A DNA stretch of 64,000 bases from an uncultured bacterium (GTDB lineage: Bacteria; Nitrospirota; Thermodesulfovibrionia; Thermodesulfovibrionales; Thermodesulfovibrionaceae), in the NCBI GenBank assembly GCA_937998865.1, contig CALLBR010000011.1, positions 1 to 64,000 on the forward strand, in the 5' to 3' direction. Made by a program: the position numbers and the translations under genes. Positions 19,683 to 28,205 of the stretch are shown in pieces. The first letter of the stretch is position 1, and the number at the start of each line of letters is the position of its first letter. The notes below the pieces were generated by a model. The model was not told the origin of the DNA, made no database searches, and saw nothing but the letters and a program-made list of their open reading frames with translations.

Positions 19683-20768
19683 TTATGGTTCTCCGAATAT
19701 AGCTCTCCGAAGGTCTTCTTCATTTATTTCAAGATTTATCTTCATTTTCCCAATACTTTCAGGTATTACCATTCTTATTTTACCTTGGAGGTTTTTCTTA
19801 TCAAGAAGAACATTTTTAATGACTTCTGATTTATCAAAAATAGCTGGCATATGAATTGGTAAACCATAATCTTTTAAAATACCTCTAATTCTCTCAAACT
19901 CTTCTTTATGCAAGAATCCAAGTATTTGAGCTAATTTTGCTTCATATACCATTCCAATAGATATTGCTTCTCCGTGTAAATAAGCACTGTAATTTGTGAG
20001 AGTTTCTAAGGCATGACCAATGGAATGTCCATAGTTTAAAATAGCTCTCAGAAAACTCTCTCTTTCATCCTTAGAGACAACCTCTGATTTAATCTCGCAA
20101 GAACGCTTTATGATCTTTATCAGAATATCTCTCTCACGATTGAGAATTTTATTTCTATTTCTCTCAAGAAACTCAAAAAACTCCCTGTCCCAGATTACTC
20201 CATATTTAATTACTTCAGCCATTCCAGAGAGAAACTCCCTCTCTGGAAGGCTTTTTAAAGTGGCTACATCTATCCATACCAATGAGGGTTGCCAAAAGGT
20301 GCCTATCATATTTTTACCTAAGGGATGGTTTACAGCAGTTTTACCACCTACAGAACTGTCTACCTGAGCAAGCAAAGTTGTGGGAACTTGAATATAATTT
20401 ATACCCCTCATAAATAGAGAAGCAACAAAACCTGTTATATCACCTATGACGCCTCCTCCTAAAGCAATAAGACAAGATTTTCTATCAAAACCAAACTCCA
20501 GGAGCTTTGTAAGTATATAATAAGCCCAAAAATAATCCTTATATATTTCTCCATCTGGAATTAATATAAGATATGATTCAAATCCCTCTTTGTTAAGAGA
20601 ATCAATAATTCTTTGCGAATAAAGTTCTGAAACCGTTGGATTTGTTACTATAGCAATTTTCTTCCCTACAGAGAAACGAAGTAATCTCTCACCTAACAGA
20701 TGAAGGCATTCGTTATCAATTAGAATTTCATAACTTCGCTCACCGAGCTCTACTCTTGTTTTATCCAT
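19683..20768 (-). CDS. aroB: 3-dehydroquinate synthase
   Basis: Converts DAHP to 3-dehydroquinate in the shikimate pathway; needs NAD+ and a divalent metal. The NAD loop LIALGGGVIGDITGFVAS and DSSVGGKTAVN are present, as are metal ligands (Glu in MAEVIKYG, His in NYGHSIGHALE and YLHGEAISIGM). 361 aa, normal. It overlaps the shikimate kinase gene by 8 bp, giving an aroK-aroB pair as in many bacteria. Confidence 0.97.
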   Translation of the reverse strand: MDKTRVELGERSYEILIDNECLHLLGERLLRFSVGKKIAIVTNPTVSELYSQRIIDSLNKEGFESYLILIPDGEIYKDYFWAYYILTKLLEFGFDRKSCLIALGGGVIGDITGFVASLFMRGINYIQVPTTLLAQVDSSVGGKTAVNHPLGKNMIGTFWQPSLVWIDVATLKSLPEREFLSGMAEVIKYGVIWDREFFEFLERNRNKILNRERDILIKIIKRSCEIKSEVVSKDERESFLRAILNYGHSIGHALETLTNYSAYLHGEAISIGMVYEAKLAQILGFLHKEEFERIRGILKDYGLPIHMPAIFDKSEVIKNVLLDKKNLQGKIRMVIPESIGKMKINLEINEEDLRRAIFGEP

Positions 20769-21282
20769 CTTTAACCCCTAAAATTTCAATTATTTCCTTT
20801 GCAACCTCGTGAGGACTTTTATTATCAGTAATTACCCTGTAATCTGCCTTTTCATAAAAAGGCATTCTCTCCTTCATAAGCTCTTTAATTTTTTCTAAGG
20901 GATTTTCAACCATTAATAAAGGCCTGTCTTTACAATTTTTTAATCTTTCAAAGATAGTCTCTTCTGAGGCAACTAAACAGAAAATTTTACCAGCCTTTTT
21001 AAAATTTGTAAAATTTTCCTCTCTCAAGATAGCTCCACCTCCAGCTGAAATAACTTGACCTTTGCTCTTAGTAACTATTTTGATTATTTCACTCTCTATA
21101 TCTCTAAAAAGACTTTCTCCAAATTTATTAAAAATTTGAGAAATTTTCATACCTAAAGTCTTCTCGATAAGCTCATCAATATCGATAAATTTCATACATA
21201 ACTTCTTCGATAGAATTTTACCTACCGTTGTTTTTCCTGTTCCCATAAAACCAACTAATATTAAATTGGGTGATCCATTCAT
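20761..21282 (-). CDS. aroK: Shikimate kinase
   Basis: Phosphorylates shikimate at the 3-OH with ATP. Walker A GFMGTGKTTVGK (about residues 11-22), the shikimate-binding DIDELIE and GESLFRDIE segments, and the GGGA motif are all present. I place the start at the ATG at 21282 rather than at a TTG six codons upstream: a perfect TATAAT at 21289-21294 ends exactly 6 nt before the ATG, so transcription would begin at the ATG itself and the TTG would lie outside the message. 173 aa. Confidence 0.94.
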   Translation of the reverse strand: MNGSPNLILVGFMGTGKTTVGKILSKKLCMKFIDIDELIEKTLGMKISQIFNKFGESLFRDIESEIIKIVTKSKGQVISAGGGAILREENFTNFKKAGKIFCLVASEETIFERLKNCKDRPLLMVENPLEKIKELMKERMPFYEKADYRVITDNKSPHEVAKEIIEILGVKDG

Positions 21283-21288
21283 ATTGTA

Positions 21289-21294
21289 ATTATA
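21289..21294 (-). promoter_or_regulatory. -10 box for leaderless aroK mRNA
   Basis: Minus-strand TATAAT, 6 nt upstream of the aroK ATG, with no ribosome-binding site between. The -35 region is not well conserved. Confidence 0.5.
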
Positions 21295-21361
21295 ATACAA
21301 TTTTTATAGTTTCTCCTGCCATTTGCTTATAATGACAGAGTAACAAAAATCCATCAATTGA

Positions 21362-21367
21362 TATAAT
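21362..21367 (+). promoter_or_regulatory. -10 box of the thermonuclease gene
   Basis: TATAAT ending 10 nt before the ATG at 21378, with no Shine-Dalgarno sequence between. No good -35 is seen. Confidence 0.45.
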
Positions 21368-21377
21368 AAAAAATAAC

Positions 21378-21923
21378 ATGTCAATGAGATTGATAAAAAA
21401 GAATATTTCTATTTTTTTAATCTTAATTGTATCCTTCAGTCTCTATTTTTGCAAAAAACAAGAAAATACAACATACAAGGTAGTAGAAATAAATGATGGC
21501 GATACAGTGACTTTAGTAATGGATAAATTTTTAGGTCTAATTATTAAAACTGAAAGAGTAAGACTAATTGGTATTGATGCTCCGGAATTGGGTCAACAAC
21601 CATGGGGCAGAAGAGCTAAGAATTATTTACGAAATATTATAAAGGAAAGTGATTGGCAAGTAAGAATTGAGCTTGATGTGCAGCATAGAGATAAATATGG
21701 AAGAATTCTTGCATATCTTTGGGATAAAAAGGGAAATATGATCAATTATCTAATGGTAAGAAATGGATATGCCTTGGTATATACAATTCCTCCTAATGTA
21801 AAGTACTCTCATTTACTCTTAGAGGCTCAGAGACTCGCTCGACAGGAAAAACTTGGTATTTGGGGGAAAGAAGGACTTAAAGAGAGCCCTTCTGATTGGC
21901 GTAAAGAAACCCTGAGGTATTAA
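21378..21923 (+). CDS. Thermonuclease (SNase-fold) family protein, exported
   Basis: A 181-residue staphylococcal-nuclease-like protein. After an N-terminal hydrophobic segment (about residues 10-24) ending in a possible lipoprotein cysteine (SLYFC, an imperfect lipobox), the SNase domain has the expected VVEINDGDTVTL, ERVRLIGIDAPE (catalytic Arg, metal Asp) and HRDKYGRILAYLW (second Arg) motifs. It should cleave nucleic acids outside the cytoplasm, with Ca2+ as cofactor in relatives. Monocistronic and divergent from aroK; the 3' end overlaps convergent pgi by 4 bp. Confidence 0.88.
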   Translation: MSMRLIKKNISIFLILIVSFSLYFCKKQENTTYKVVEINDGDTVTLVMDKFLGLIIKTERVRLIGIDAPELGQQPWGRRAKNYLRNIIKESDWQVRIELDVQHRDKYGRILAYLWDKKGNMINYLMVRNGYALVYTIPPNVKYSHLLLEAQRLARQEKLGIWGKEGLKESPSDWRKETLRY

Positions 21924-23242
21924 ATTATAATTCTCTCTTTTTTCAAATAGTTTTTCACCTCATCACCTTCACTCTCAAATCCTCTTTTTCCAAGAGCTCC
22001 ATAGGTAAGTCTTTTGCCCAATTCAACGCCTGGTTGATTGAAGGGATTTATACTGTAAAGAAAACCAGCCATGGCAGTTGTAACTTGAAGAAACTGAAAA
22101 ATTTGTCCCAATGTATGGGAATCTATTTTAGGCATTATTATTTTCATATTAGGCTTTTTATGAAGAGATAATGCCATTTCTGTAGCAATCTGTTCAGTAT
22201 GCATCAATTCTTCAAGAGTATGTCCTCCTAAAAAACGTAATCCTTCTATATGGTAAAATTCTTCAGGGATTTCTTCTTGAACATCGTGCCTTTCAACGGA
22301 AACAAAAAGTATTACCTTATCCTCAGGACCTTCCATCCATAGTTGGAGTTGAGAATGTTGGTCTGTTGTTCCTAAAGATGGATAGGGAGTTGTACCTTTC
22401 CCATCTTTACCAAGGCTTTCAGCCCAAAGTTGGCAAAACCATTCAGAGAGACTCCTAAGCCGGTCAGAGTAAGGAAGAAATACAATTATTTTCTTATCCT
22501 TGGAAACATCCATCAAATAAAGACTTGAAGCCAAATAAGCCATAGGATTTTCAGCAAGATTATTTGCTGTAGCTTTTTCTGTTATTTCCTTTGCGCCTTC
22601 AAGGAGGTCCTCACTATTTATACCTATTGCTTCAGCTAAAAAGAGTCCCACCGGAGACAATACAGAGTATCTTCCTCCCACCTTTTTTGGAATTTCAAGT
22701 GTAGGAATATCGTATTCTTCAGAAAGTATTCTGAGATTACCTTTTTCAGGATCTGTTGTAAAGACAAAATGTTCTCTCACTTCCATTTTCTTATCTCTAA
22801 TCATTCTCCAAAAAATTAAAAAGGAAGCCAAAGTCTCTGAGGTGCTTCCTGACTTGGAAATAACATTTATGAGAGTCTTCTTTAAATCAATGAGCTCTAT
22901 TAAATTTCTTAGGGTATAAGGATCTACATTGTCAAATATAAAAACCTTCGGTTTTTTTTGGAAATTATGAAAAGTGCTTAAACTCTCTAAGATAACCTTT
23001 GGACCTAATGCACTGCCTCCAATTCCAAGTAAAATAAAATATTCATATTCTCTTGCCTTTTGCCCAATCTCTTTAATTTTTTTCAAATCTTGATAAGGAA
23101 GATTTAAAAAATCCAAATCCTCATTTTTTCTTTCCCTTAGGAGATTTACTGCCTTTTCTGCCCTATTCTCTATTTCATCAAAATCAAGACCACTCTGTCC
23201 TATCCTTTCCTTCAAAATATTCGTTAAGTCAAGCTTTATCAC
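21920..23242 (-). CDS. pgi: Glucose-6-phosphate isomerase
   Basis: Interconverts glucose 6-phosphate and fructose 6-phosphate. Sugar-phosphate-binding SKSGSTSETLASFL, the GIGGSALGPKV segment, the Gln/Glu region GKGTTPYPSLGTTDQHS and a late HKKPN segment place it in the shorter bacterial PGI group (440 aa against about 550 in E. coli). Start is GTG, set by an AGGAGG 8 nt upstream; that ribosome-binding site lies inside the end of the small membrane gene at 23229-23390, so the two are coupled. Confidence 0.96.
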   Translation of the reverse strand: MIKLDLTNILKERIGQSGLDFDEIENRAEKAVNLLRERKNEDLDFLNLPYQDLKKIKEIGQKAREYEYFILLGIGGSALGPKVILESLSTFHNFQKKPKVFIFDNVDPYTLRNLIELIDLKKTLINVISKSGSTSETLASFLIFWRMIRDKKMEVREHFVFTTDPEKGNLRILSEEYDIPTLEIPKKVGGRYSVLSPVGLFLAEAIGINSEDLLEGAKEITEKATANNLAENPMAYLASSLYLMDVSKDKKIIVFLPYSDRLRSLSEWFCQLWAESLGKDGKGTTPYPSLGTTDQHSQLQLWMEGPEDKVILFVSVERHDVQEEIPEEFYHIEGLRFLGGHTLEELMHTEQIATEMALSLHKKPNMKIIMPKIDSHTLGQIFQFLQVTTAMAGFLYSINPFNQPGVELGKRLTYGALGKRGFESEGDEVKNYLKKERIII

Positions 23243-23390
23243 CTTTTTTGCCTCCTTTCTTCGAAAAATAAGCCATTAAAAAAACAATGAAAACCAACAA
23301 GAGAATTATAATAGCAAGAATCTTCGTAATCTTAAATGCCATAATTACAAGAAGAGCTAAAGCTAAAAGAAAATATATCTGCCAGCTCAA
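23229..23390 (-). CDS. Small membrane protein, 53 aa
   Basis: A short frame starting at TTG (23390-23388), with an AGGAG 7 nt upstream and the upstream gene ending only 11 bp away. The product is one long hydrophobic stretch (about residues 5-41, LLALALLVIMAF and ILAIIILLLVFIVFLMAYF) with a Lys/Gly-rich tail (KKGGKKGDKA), so it would be a one- or two-pass membrane peptide. It overlaps the pgi start by 14 bp. I do not recognise a family. Position after two ATP-synthase-associated membrane genes suggests a related role, but this is only context. Confidence 0.6.
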   Translation of the reverse strand: MSWQIYFLLALALLVIMAFKITKILAIIILLLVFIVFLMAYFSKKGGKKGDKA

Positions 23391-23401
23391 GATTCTTCTC
23401 C

Positions 23402-23809
23402 TTATTTATCTTCTCTTTCATTCTGATTTTGAGTTGATAAATTTTCTAATTTCTGCTTTTTTATGAAAGCATAAGCCTCCTTTACTGATACTACAAGTAT
23501 TGCTATAAAGCCCATTAACAATCCTTTAATATTAAATAGTCCCTTTATAGCTATGAACCATAAAAACAAAAAAATTGCTCCTAATTTTAAATAACTAAGG
23601 CCTATTACAGTAAGTTGAAACATTGGTTTCCCAAAAAATTTCTTCACTGCCCAAGCAAGCTCCCTTAAGCTCAACCAACTTATAAATCCGCCAAGTATAA
23701 CATTAAATGCTACAATTTTATCCTCCCAAAACAAATAACTTCCTGCTGCCAAGATAGGAATTAAGATAATTGCTCCTTTATTTATTCTCTTGATTGTCTC
23801 TTTGTCCAT
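23402..23809 (-). CDS. AtpI-like (ATP synthase subunit I) membrane protein
   Basis: A 135-residue protein with four predicted membrane segments (about 12-28, 33-48, 63-88, 92-112) arranged as in AtpI/UncI, the assembly factor that helps form the rotor c-ring of F-type ATP synthase. It overlaps the AtpZ-like gene upstream by 32 bp. In many bacteria this pair leads straight into atpB, atpE and atpF; here pgi follows instead, so the ATP synthase genes must lie elsewhere. Sequence conservation in this family is low, so the call rests on topology and pairing. Confidence 0.7.
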   Translation of the reverse strand: MDKETIKRINKGAIILIPILAAGSYLFWEDKIVAFNVILGGFISWLSLRELAWAVKKFFGKPMFQLTVIGLSYLKLGAIFLFLWFIAIKGLFNIKGLLMGFIAILVVSVKEAYAFIKKQKLENLSTQNQNEREDK

Positions 23810-24032
23810 TTGTCTTATTAACCTTCCTTATAAATCTAAAAATTTCTTTAACTCCTGCGGCAAAGCCTGCCATAAGAAAAATTATAGATAAAAAAGGGAA
23901 TGTATTTAAAGCCTTGTCAATTAAATATCCTAAAATAATACCAATAACTACGCATAAAACAAAGTTTATGCCAAGGGCTGATGCTTCGAGGATTACCTTG
24001 AAAATTGATTTTTTTGCTCCTTCATCACTCAT
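23778..24032 (-). CDS. AtpZ/AtpI-family small membrane protein
   Basis: An 84-residue protein with two membrane segments (about 17-38 and 44-62): the pattern LGINFVLCVVIGIILGYLID and FLMAGFAAGVKEIFR is typical of AtpZ, which with AtpI may form a Mg2+/Ca2+ channel associated with the F-type ATP synthase. It overlaps the TorD-like gene upstream by 4 bp and the AtpI-like gene downstream by 32 bp. Confidence 0.8.
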   Translation of the reverse strand: MSDEGAKKSIFKVILEASALGINFVLCVVIGIILGYLIDKALNTFPFLSIIFLMAGFAAGVKEIFRFIRKVNKTNGQRDNQENK

Positions 24033-24553
24033 ACTATTCCCTCACTCTCTGATAATACAAACTCTTTCAACGAAGTTGCAACCTCTTTATAGAAATCTGT
24101 TTTAGCTTTTTCATACACATTATCGCAAAACAAAGGGAGCCATTCCCTCAATCTTTTTAAAAATTCTATTTGTAACTCTAAAAGATTTTGCTCCACCAGA
24201 TAACTCATGAAGATAAGTTCCATTGAAACATGATCTGGTGGTAAGTCAAATTCTTCCTCAATAGCTACTCCTGCAGCCCAGTAGAAGTGCTGAACATGGA
24301 GCAAATCTACTGCAATGGGAATTTCTTTGTAGATAAGCTCTCTGTAATAACTTTCATAATTGGGTACCTGACCCTCATTAAATAAATTAATAAAGTCCTC
24401 ACATATATCTTCATAACTATCTGCTATTGAGAATCCAATGAAATTTTCAAATTCCTCTATAAGTTGAAATTCAGGGATGTTAAGGAATAGTAAACCAAAA
24501 AGCCTGTATGTTTCAGCTCTTTCTTGTTGTTCTAAGGGATCAAAAAGGCTCAT
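24029..24553 (-). CDS. TorD/DmsD-family chaperone
   Basis: An all-helical 174-residue chaperone of the TorD family, which binds the Tat signal or apoprotein of molybdopterin oxidoreductases and holds them until the cofactor is in. The family motif [17 protein letters not shown] is at about 104-120. No molybdoenzyme gene is in the window, so its client is unknown. It overlaps hemL by 4 bp upstream and the AtpZ-like gene by 4 bp downstream. Confidence 0.85.
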   Translation of the reverse strand: MSLFDPLEQQERAETYRLFGLLFLNIPEFQLIEEFENFIGFSIADSYEDICEDFINLFNEGQVPNYESYYRELIYKEIPIAVDLLHVQHFYWAAGVAIEEEFDLPPDHVSMELIFMSYLVEQNLLELQIEFLKRLREWLPLFCDNVYEKAKTDFYKEVATSLKEFVLSESEGIV

Positions 24554-25833
24554 AATTCTTTAAAGGTATTATAAGCAGCTTCTATGGTTTTGTCTATGTC
24601 CTTTGTATTATGGCTAAGAGAGATAAAGCCTGCTTCAAATTGGGAAGGTGCTATATATATACCTTTTTGAAGCATTCCCCAGAAAAATTTCTTAAACTTT
24701 TCTGTATCTGAAGTTTTAGCAGTTTTTGCATCGATTACTTCCATCTCTGTAAAATAAGTGCAAAACATAGTACCAGCCCTATAAAATTTAACCTTTATCC
24801 CAGCCCTTTTAGCAGCATCTCTTAAGCCTTCTTCAAGATGAACCATTGTTTTTTCAAGTTTTTTATAAGTTGAAGTCTTTTTTAATATTTTCAATGTTTC
24901 AATTCCTGCAGTCATTGCAAGAGGATTACCTGATAAAGTACCAGCTTGATAAACAGCGCCCTCTGGAGCAACAATCTGCATTACTTCTCTTTTGCCTCCA
25001 TAGGCACCTACAGGTAATCCCCCTCCAATTACCTTACCAAGACATGTAAGATCAGGTTTAATTTTGTAGTGAGCCTGAGCTCCACCAAAGGAGACTCTAA
25101 AGCCTGTCATAACTTCATCAAAAATCAAAAGTATACCATATTTTTCTGTCTCCTCCCTCAGGGTAATTAAAAAATCCTCTTTTGGTAAAATACAACCCAT
25201 ATTCCCTACCACAGGCTCTACAATGACACAAGCAACATCACGCCAATGCTCTTTCACTGTAGATTTAAAGACTTCTTTATCATTGAAGGGAAGAACTATT
25301 GTTTCAGCTGCATAGGAGTTAGGAACTCCTAAACTATCTGGAATACCTAAGGTTGCTCCTCCTGAACCAGCTGACACAAGAAGGCCATCTACATGACCAT
25401 GATAACAACCTTCAAACTTTATTACTTTTGATCGATTTGTATAACCTCTTGCCACCCTTATGGCAGACATAGTAGCCTCGGTACCAGAATTTACCATACG
25501 AATTTTTTCCATGGAAGGAAAAGCAGCCTTTAGGAGCTCAACAAGTTCTATTTCAAGCTTAGTAGGAGCCCCATAGCTTGTTCCTTTCTCAATGGACCTT
25601 TTTAAAGCCTTTACCACTGGTGGATAAGCATGTCCTAAAATAAGAGGTCCCCAAGACAAAACATAATCTATGTATTGGTTACCATCTACATCGTACAACT
25701 TTGAACCTTTTGCCCTTTCTATGAAAATAGGATTACCACCCACTGCTTTAAAAGCTCTAACTGGACTGTTAACTCCGCCAGGCATGCTTTTTAAAGCTCT
25801 TTTATAAAGCTTTTGAGATTTTTTTATCTTCAC
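24550..25833 (-). CDS. hemL: Glutamate-1-semialdehyde 2,1-aminomutase
   Basis: PLP-dependent enzyme turning glutamate 1-semialdehyde into 5-aminolevulinate for haem, sirohaem and cobamide synthesis by the C5 route. Motifs: [15 protein letters not shown] near the start, [28 protein letters not shown] and the PLP lysine in [16 protein letters not shown] (about 265). 427 aa, normal. Starts with GTG after a perfect AGGAGGT. First gene of a hemL-torD-like-atpZ-atpI-(small gene)-pgi run. Confidence 0.97.
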   Translation of the reverse strand: MKIKKSQKLYKRALKSMPGGVNSPVRAFKAVGGNPIFIERAKGSKLYDVDGNQYIDYVLSWGPLILGHAYPPVVKALKRSIEKGTSYGAPTKLEIELVELLKAAFPSMEKIRMVNSGTEATMSAIRVARGYTNRSKVIKFEGCYHGHVDGLLVSAGSGGATLGIPDSLGVPNSYAAETIVLPFNDKEVFKSTVKEHWRDVACVIVEPVVGNMGCILPKEDFLITLREETEKYGILLIFDEVMTGFRVSFGGAQAHYKIKPDLTCLGKVIGGGLPVGAYGGKREVMQIVAPEGAVYQAGTLSGNPLAMTAGIETLKILKKTSTYKKLEKTMVHLEEGLRDAAKRAGIKVKFYRAGTMFCTYFTEMEVIDAKTAKTSDTEKFKKFFWGMLQKGIYIAPSQFEAGFISLSHNTKDIDKTIEAAYNTFKEL

Positions 25834-26039
25834 TTTAAACCTCCTGTTGAATATTTTTTCTTTTCAAATTTAATAAAAATAACAAAAAAATTTGGAAAAT
25901 CTCAAATCTTATAAAAATCTCTTCTTTAGGTTCCTAAGAAATAGCAATCCTGCTTTTGAGAAGAATCATAGTAAGAATTGGAGGCAATTAAATTTGGAAA
26001 AAACAAGAAGGAAGATAAAAATCTTTTAATAAAAAAAAA
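25834..26039. other. Non-coding gap between hemL and the 5S rRNA gene
   Basis: About 200 bp of AT-rich sequence. It must hold the hemL promoter, though I cannot point to a clear one, and an A-run next to 26040 that on the minus strand is the U-run ending 5S transcription. A short near-palindrome (TTCTTTAGG, 2-nt gap, CCTAAGAA) lies at about 25922-25941. I see no gene. Confidence 0.5.
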
Positions 26040-26159
<120 letters not shown>

Positions 26160-26164
26160 TTTTT

Positions 26165-26194
26165 ATGCTAACACACTCTCTTAAAAAATTGCAA
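26165..26194 (-). promoter_or_regulatory. Possible promoter of the stand-alone 5S gene
   Basis: On the minus strand TTGCAA (26189-26194), an 18-bp spacer and TAGCAT (26165-26170), placing the start of transcription about 6 nt later, at the mature 5S end. Each box matches consensus at four of six positions. Confidence 0.4.
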
Positions 26195-26249
26195 GCATTA
26201 ATTTTGCCCATTGGTTAATATTTTAAAATGTCAAATTTTTCATAATTTT

Positions 26250-26480
26250 CATCCTAAACCCTATCGATCAGCTGGTAAAGACAGATTGCTTCAACCTCTA
26301 AAAGCTCGGAGTGGAAATTACAATGGAGGAGTTATTGCTAGACTCACAAAGTAAGCCGTGGACATCCCTTTGTAGGCGTTTACAAAAAGAGCTAATAAAG
26401 ATAAGATTCCTTGGCTGCATGCGGATGCTCCTATTGACATAAAGAGGTATTGCCTAGTCGCTAAGGCTCCTGGCAATTAA
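26250..26480. other. GC-rich non-coding island, possible structured RNA
   Basis: Within a 390-bp gene gap, this stretch is clearly richer in G and C than its flanks. All six frames are broken by stops and none gives a family I recognise. It contains several small hairpins on the plus strand: TTTGTA/TACAAA at 26369-26386, GCAT/ATGC at 26417-26428 and ATTGCC/GGCAAT at 26449-26477, and is followed by a terminator hairpin. It does not match tmRNA, RNase P RNA, 6S or SRP RNA as far as I can tell. It could be an unknown RNA or a decayed gene. Confidence 0.35.
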
Positions 26481-26482
26481 AG

Positions 26483-26510
26483 AAAAAAGCCCTCGCATTG
26501 CGAGATTTTT
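26483..26510. terminator. Bidirectional intrinsic terminator
   Basis: CTCGC (26492-26496), loop ATT, GCGAG (26500-26504), with an A-run before (26483-26488) and a T-run after (26506-26510). On the minus strand it lies 40 bp past the unknown gene at 26552 and can end the trp transcript; on the plus strand it would end any RNA from the GC-rich island. Confidence 0.6.
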
Positions 26511-26551
26511 AAATTTTACTTCAATTTATGCCTTTATTTGCTTAATGACAA

Positions 26552-27163
26552 TCAAGAATTAAAATACTTCTGCCTAATATAACGTATAATATCATCATAA
26601 ACTGTGGGAACCACAAGAAATATCTCAATGTCATTAGGCAATGAAAGTTTAATTCTGTCTTGATCCTTAAGAATAAGTATTCCTGATTCTCCTTCTTGAA
26701 GGGAATCATTTATTTTTGTTGAAATTTCAGAAAGTCGTTTTTGATATACTTCGTTAAAATGATTGAATATTTCCTCCAGTACAGAAGCTGTTTTTACAAT
26801 TCTCAGACAATTACCCCAGTCTATATAGGCTCCAAAAGTTTCCGGATTTTCAATTCCTATGACCTCTGCCCCTTCAGCCACTTTTTTCTCTATCAATAAA
26901 GAGAGGAAGGGATTCGTCTCTTTAATAACATTCAATGCTTCTTGTCCTTCAATAAAAATTGACTCAACAAAAATTTTAGTAACAAAACCTAATTTTTCAA
27001 GCTTTTCTATGTGTGAAATAGCCTCATTCCAATACTTTTCTATCAAATTTTCTAAAGTTTCATCTTGAGAATCAGTAATAAAAACATTAGGCACACAAAA
27101 AAGTCTTCTTTTTCCCTTAAATTCATCAACACTCAACCTTTGAATTTTCCCTAATTCAGCCAT
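26552..27163 (-). CDS. Hypothetical protein at the end of the trp operon
   Basis: A 203-residue soluble protein I do not recognise. It has a mixed alpha/beta look: a basic start (GKRRLFCVPNVF), an acidic helical middle and a C-terminal segment (ILILKDQDRIKLSLPNDIEIFLVVP). No signal peptide, membrane segment or metal motif. It starts 31 bp after the trpD stop with AAAGG before its ATG, so it is probably cotranscribed with trpEGD. No link to tryptophan synthesis can be read from the sequence. Confidence 0.75.
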   Translation of the reverse strand: MAELGKIQRLSVDEFKGKRRLFCVPNVFITDSQDETLENLIEKYWNEAISHIEKLEKLGFVTKIFVESIFIEGQEALNVIKETNPFLSLLIEKKVAEGAEVIGIENPETFGAYIDWGNCLRIVKTASVLEEIFNHFNEVYQKRLSEISTKINDSLQEGESGILILKDQDRIKLSLPNDIEIFLVVPTVYDDIIRYIRQKYFNS

Positions 27164-27194
27164 CTTTGTTACCTTTAAAAGTTTCGTTTCTTTA

Positions 27195-28205
27195 TTAGAA
27201 TGTATGTGAAAGTTTGATCAATGTTTCTAATTTCCTGTAAGCGTTGCCACTGTCAATGCTAACCTTTGCCATTTCGAAGCCTTCCATAAAATCTTTAGCT
27301 TTTCCTGCAACAGTAAGGGCAATTGCAGCATTCATAAGAACCATATCTCTTATTTCGTTTTTACATCCTTGCAACAGCGAAAGAATTATTCTTGCATTAC
27401 TTTTTTTGTCTCCCCCTTTAATTTTATCAATATTTGCCCTTTTTAATCCAAAATCTTCGGGAGATATGGTTAACCATTCAAATTTATTATTGTGATATCT
27501 AATTAAAAAACTCTTACCTGTAATTGATATTTCATCTAAGCCATCTTCACTGTGCACTACAGCTACATCCTCACAGTCAAGGAGGGCAAGCACTTTTGAA
27601 ATAGGTTCCATATAATCTTTTGAAAATACTCCAATTAGTTGTCTCTTTACAGAAGCTGGATTAAGCATGGGACCTAAAATGTTAAAGATGGTTCTAATCT
27701 TCAGCTCTTTTCTTATGGGCACCACTCTTTTCATGGCAGGATGATAAATGGGTGCAAATAGTATAGTTATGCCACACTCAAAAAGACACTTTTCTGCTAC
27801 ATCTGGTGACATATCTACCTTTATACCTAATTCCTCTAAAACATCTATACTGCCGCATTGGCTTGAAGCAGAACGATTTCCATGCTTTGCCACAGGCACT
27901 CCAGCGCCAGCTACTACAAAACTTGTAGCTGTTGATACATTAAAAGTACCCGCCATGTCTCCACCTGTGCCTACTATATCAATTGTTCCAGGAGGACATT
28001 TTATTTTTATTGCGTGATCTCTAAATACTTGAACGGTAGCTAAAATTTCCTCTAAGGTTTCTCCTTTTACTGATAAACCCATTAGAAATGCGGAAATTTG
28101 TATTTCTGAAGCTTTTCCTTCTATTATTTCTAAAAAGCTCTTTTTTATTAAGTCAGAAGAAAGATTCCTTTTTAATGATAATTGTTTAATTGCCTCTTCA
28201 ATCAT
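27195..28205 (-). CDS. trpD: Anthranilate phosphoribosyltransferase
   Basis: Adds phosphoribose from PRPP to anthranilate, second step of tryptophan synthesis. The PRPP/Mg motif is IVGTGGDMAGTFNVSTA (about 79-95), followed by KHGNRSASSQCGSIDVLEELG with the anthranilate-binding residues. 336 aa, normal. It overlaps trpG by 4 bp. No trpC, F, B or A follows; they must be elsewhere. Confidence 0.96.
   Translation of the reverse strand: MIEEAIKQLSLKRNLSSDLIKKSFLEIIEGKASEIQISAFLMGLSVKGETLEEILATVQVFRDHAIKIKCPPGTIDIVGTGGDMAGTFNVSTATSFVVAGAGVPVAKHGNRSASSQCGSIDVLEELGIKVDMSPDVAEKCLFECGITILFAPIYHPAMKRVVPIRKELKIRTIFNILGPMLNPASVKRQLIGVFSKDYMEPISKVLALLDCEDVAVVHSEDGLDEISITGKSFLIRYHNNKFEWLTISPEDFGLKRANIDKIKGGDKKSNARIILSLLQGCKNEIRDMVLMNAAIALTVAGKAKDFMEGFEMAKVSIDSGNAYRKLETLIKLSHTF

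Noticed and set aside
26250..26480. tmRNA, RNase P RNA, SRP RNA or 6S RNA
   Set aside because: No tRNA-like ends or TTCGA T-loop, no GAGGAAAGUC core, no GGAAGCAG-type SRP loop, and no paired long ends typical of 6S.
26250..26480. Transposase or other pseudogene
   Set aside because: Several frames give short pieces, but none joins into a family pattern that I recognise; kept only as an alternative.
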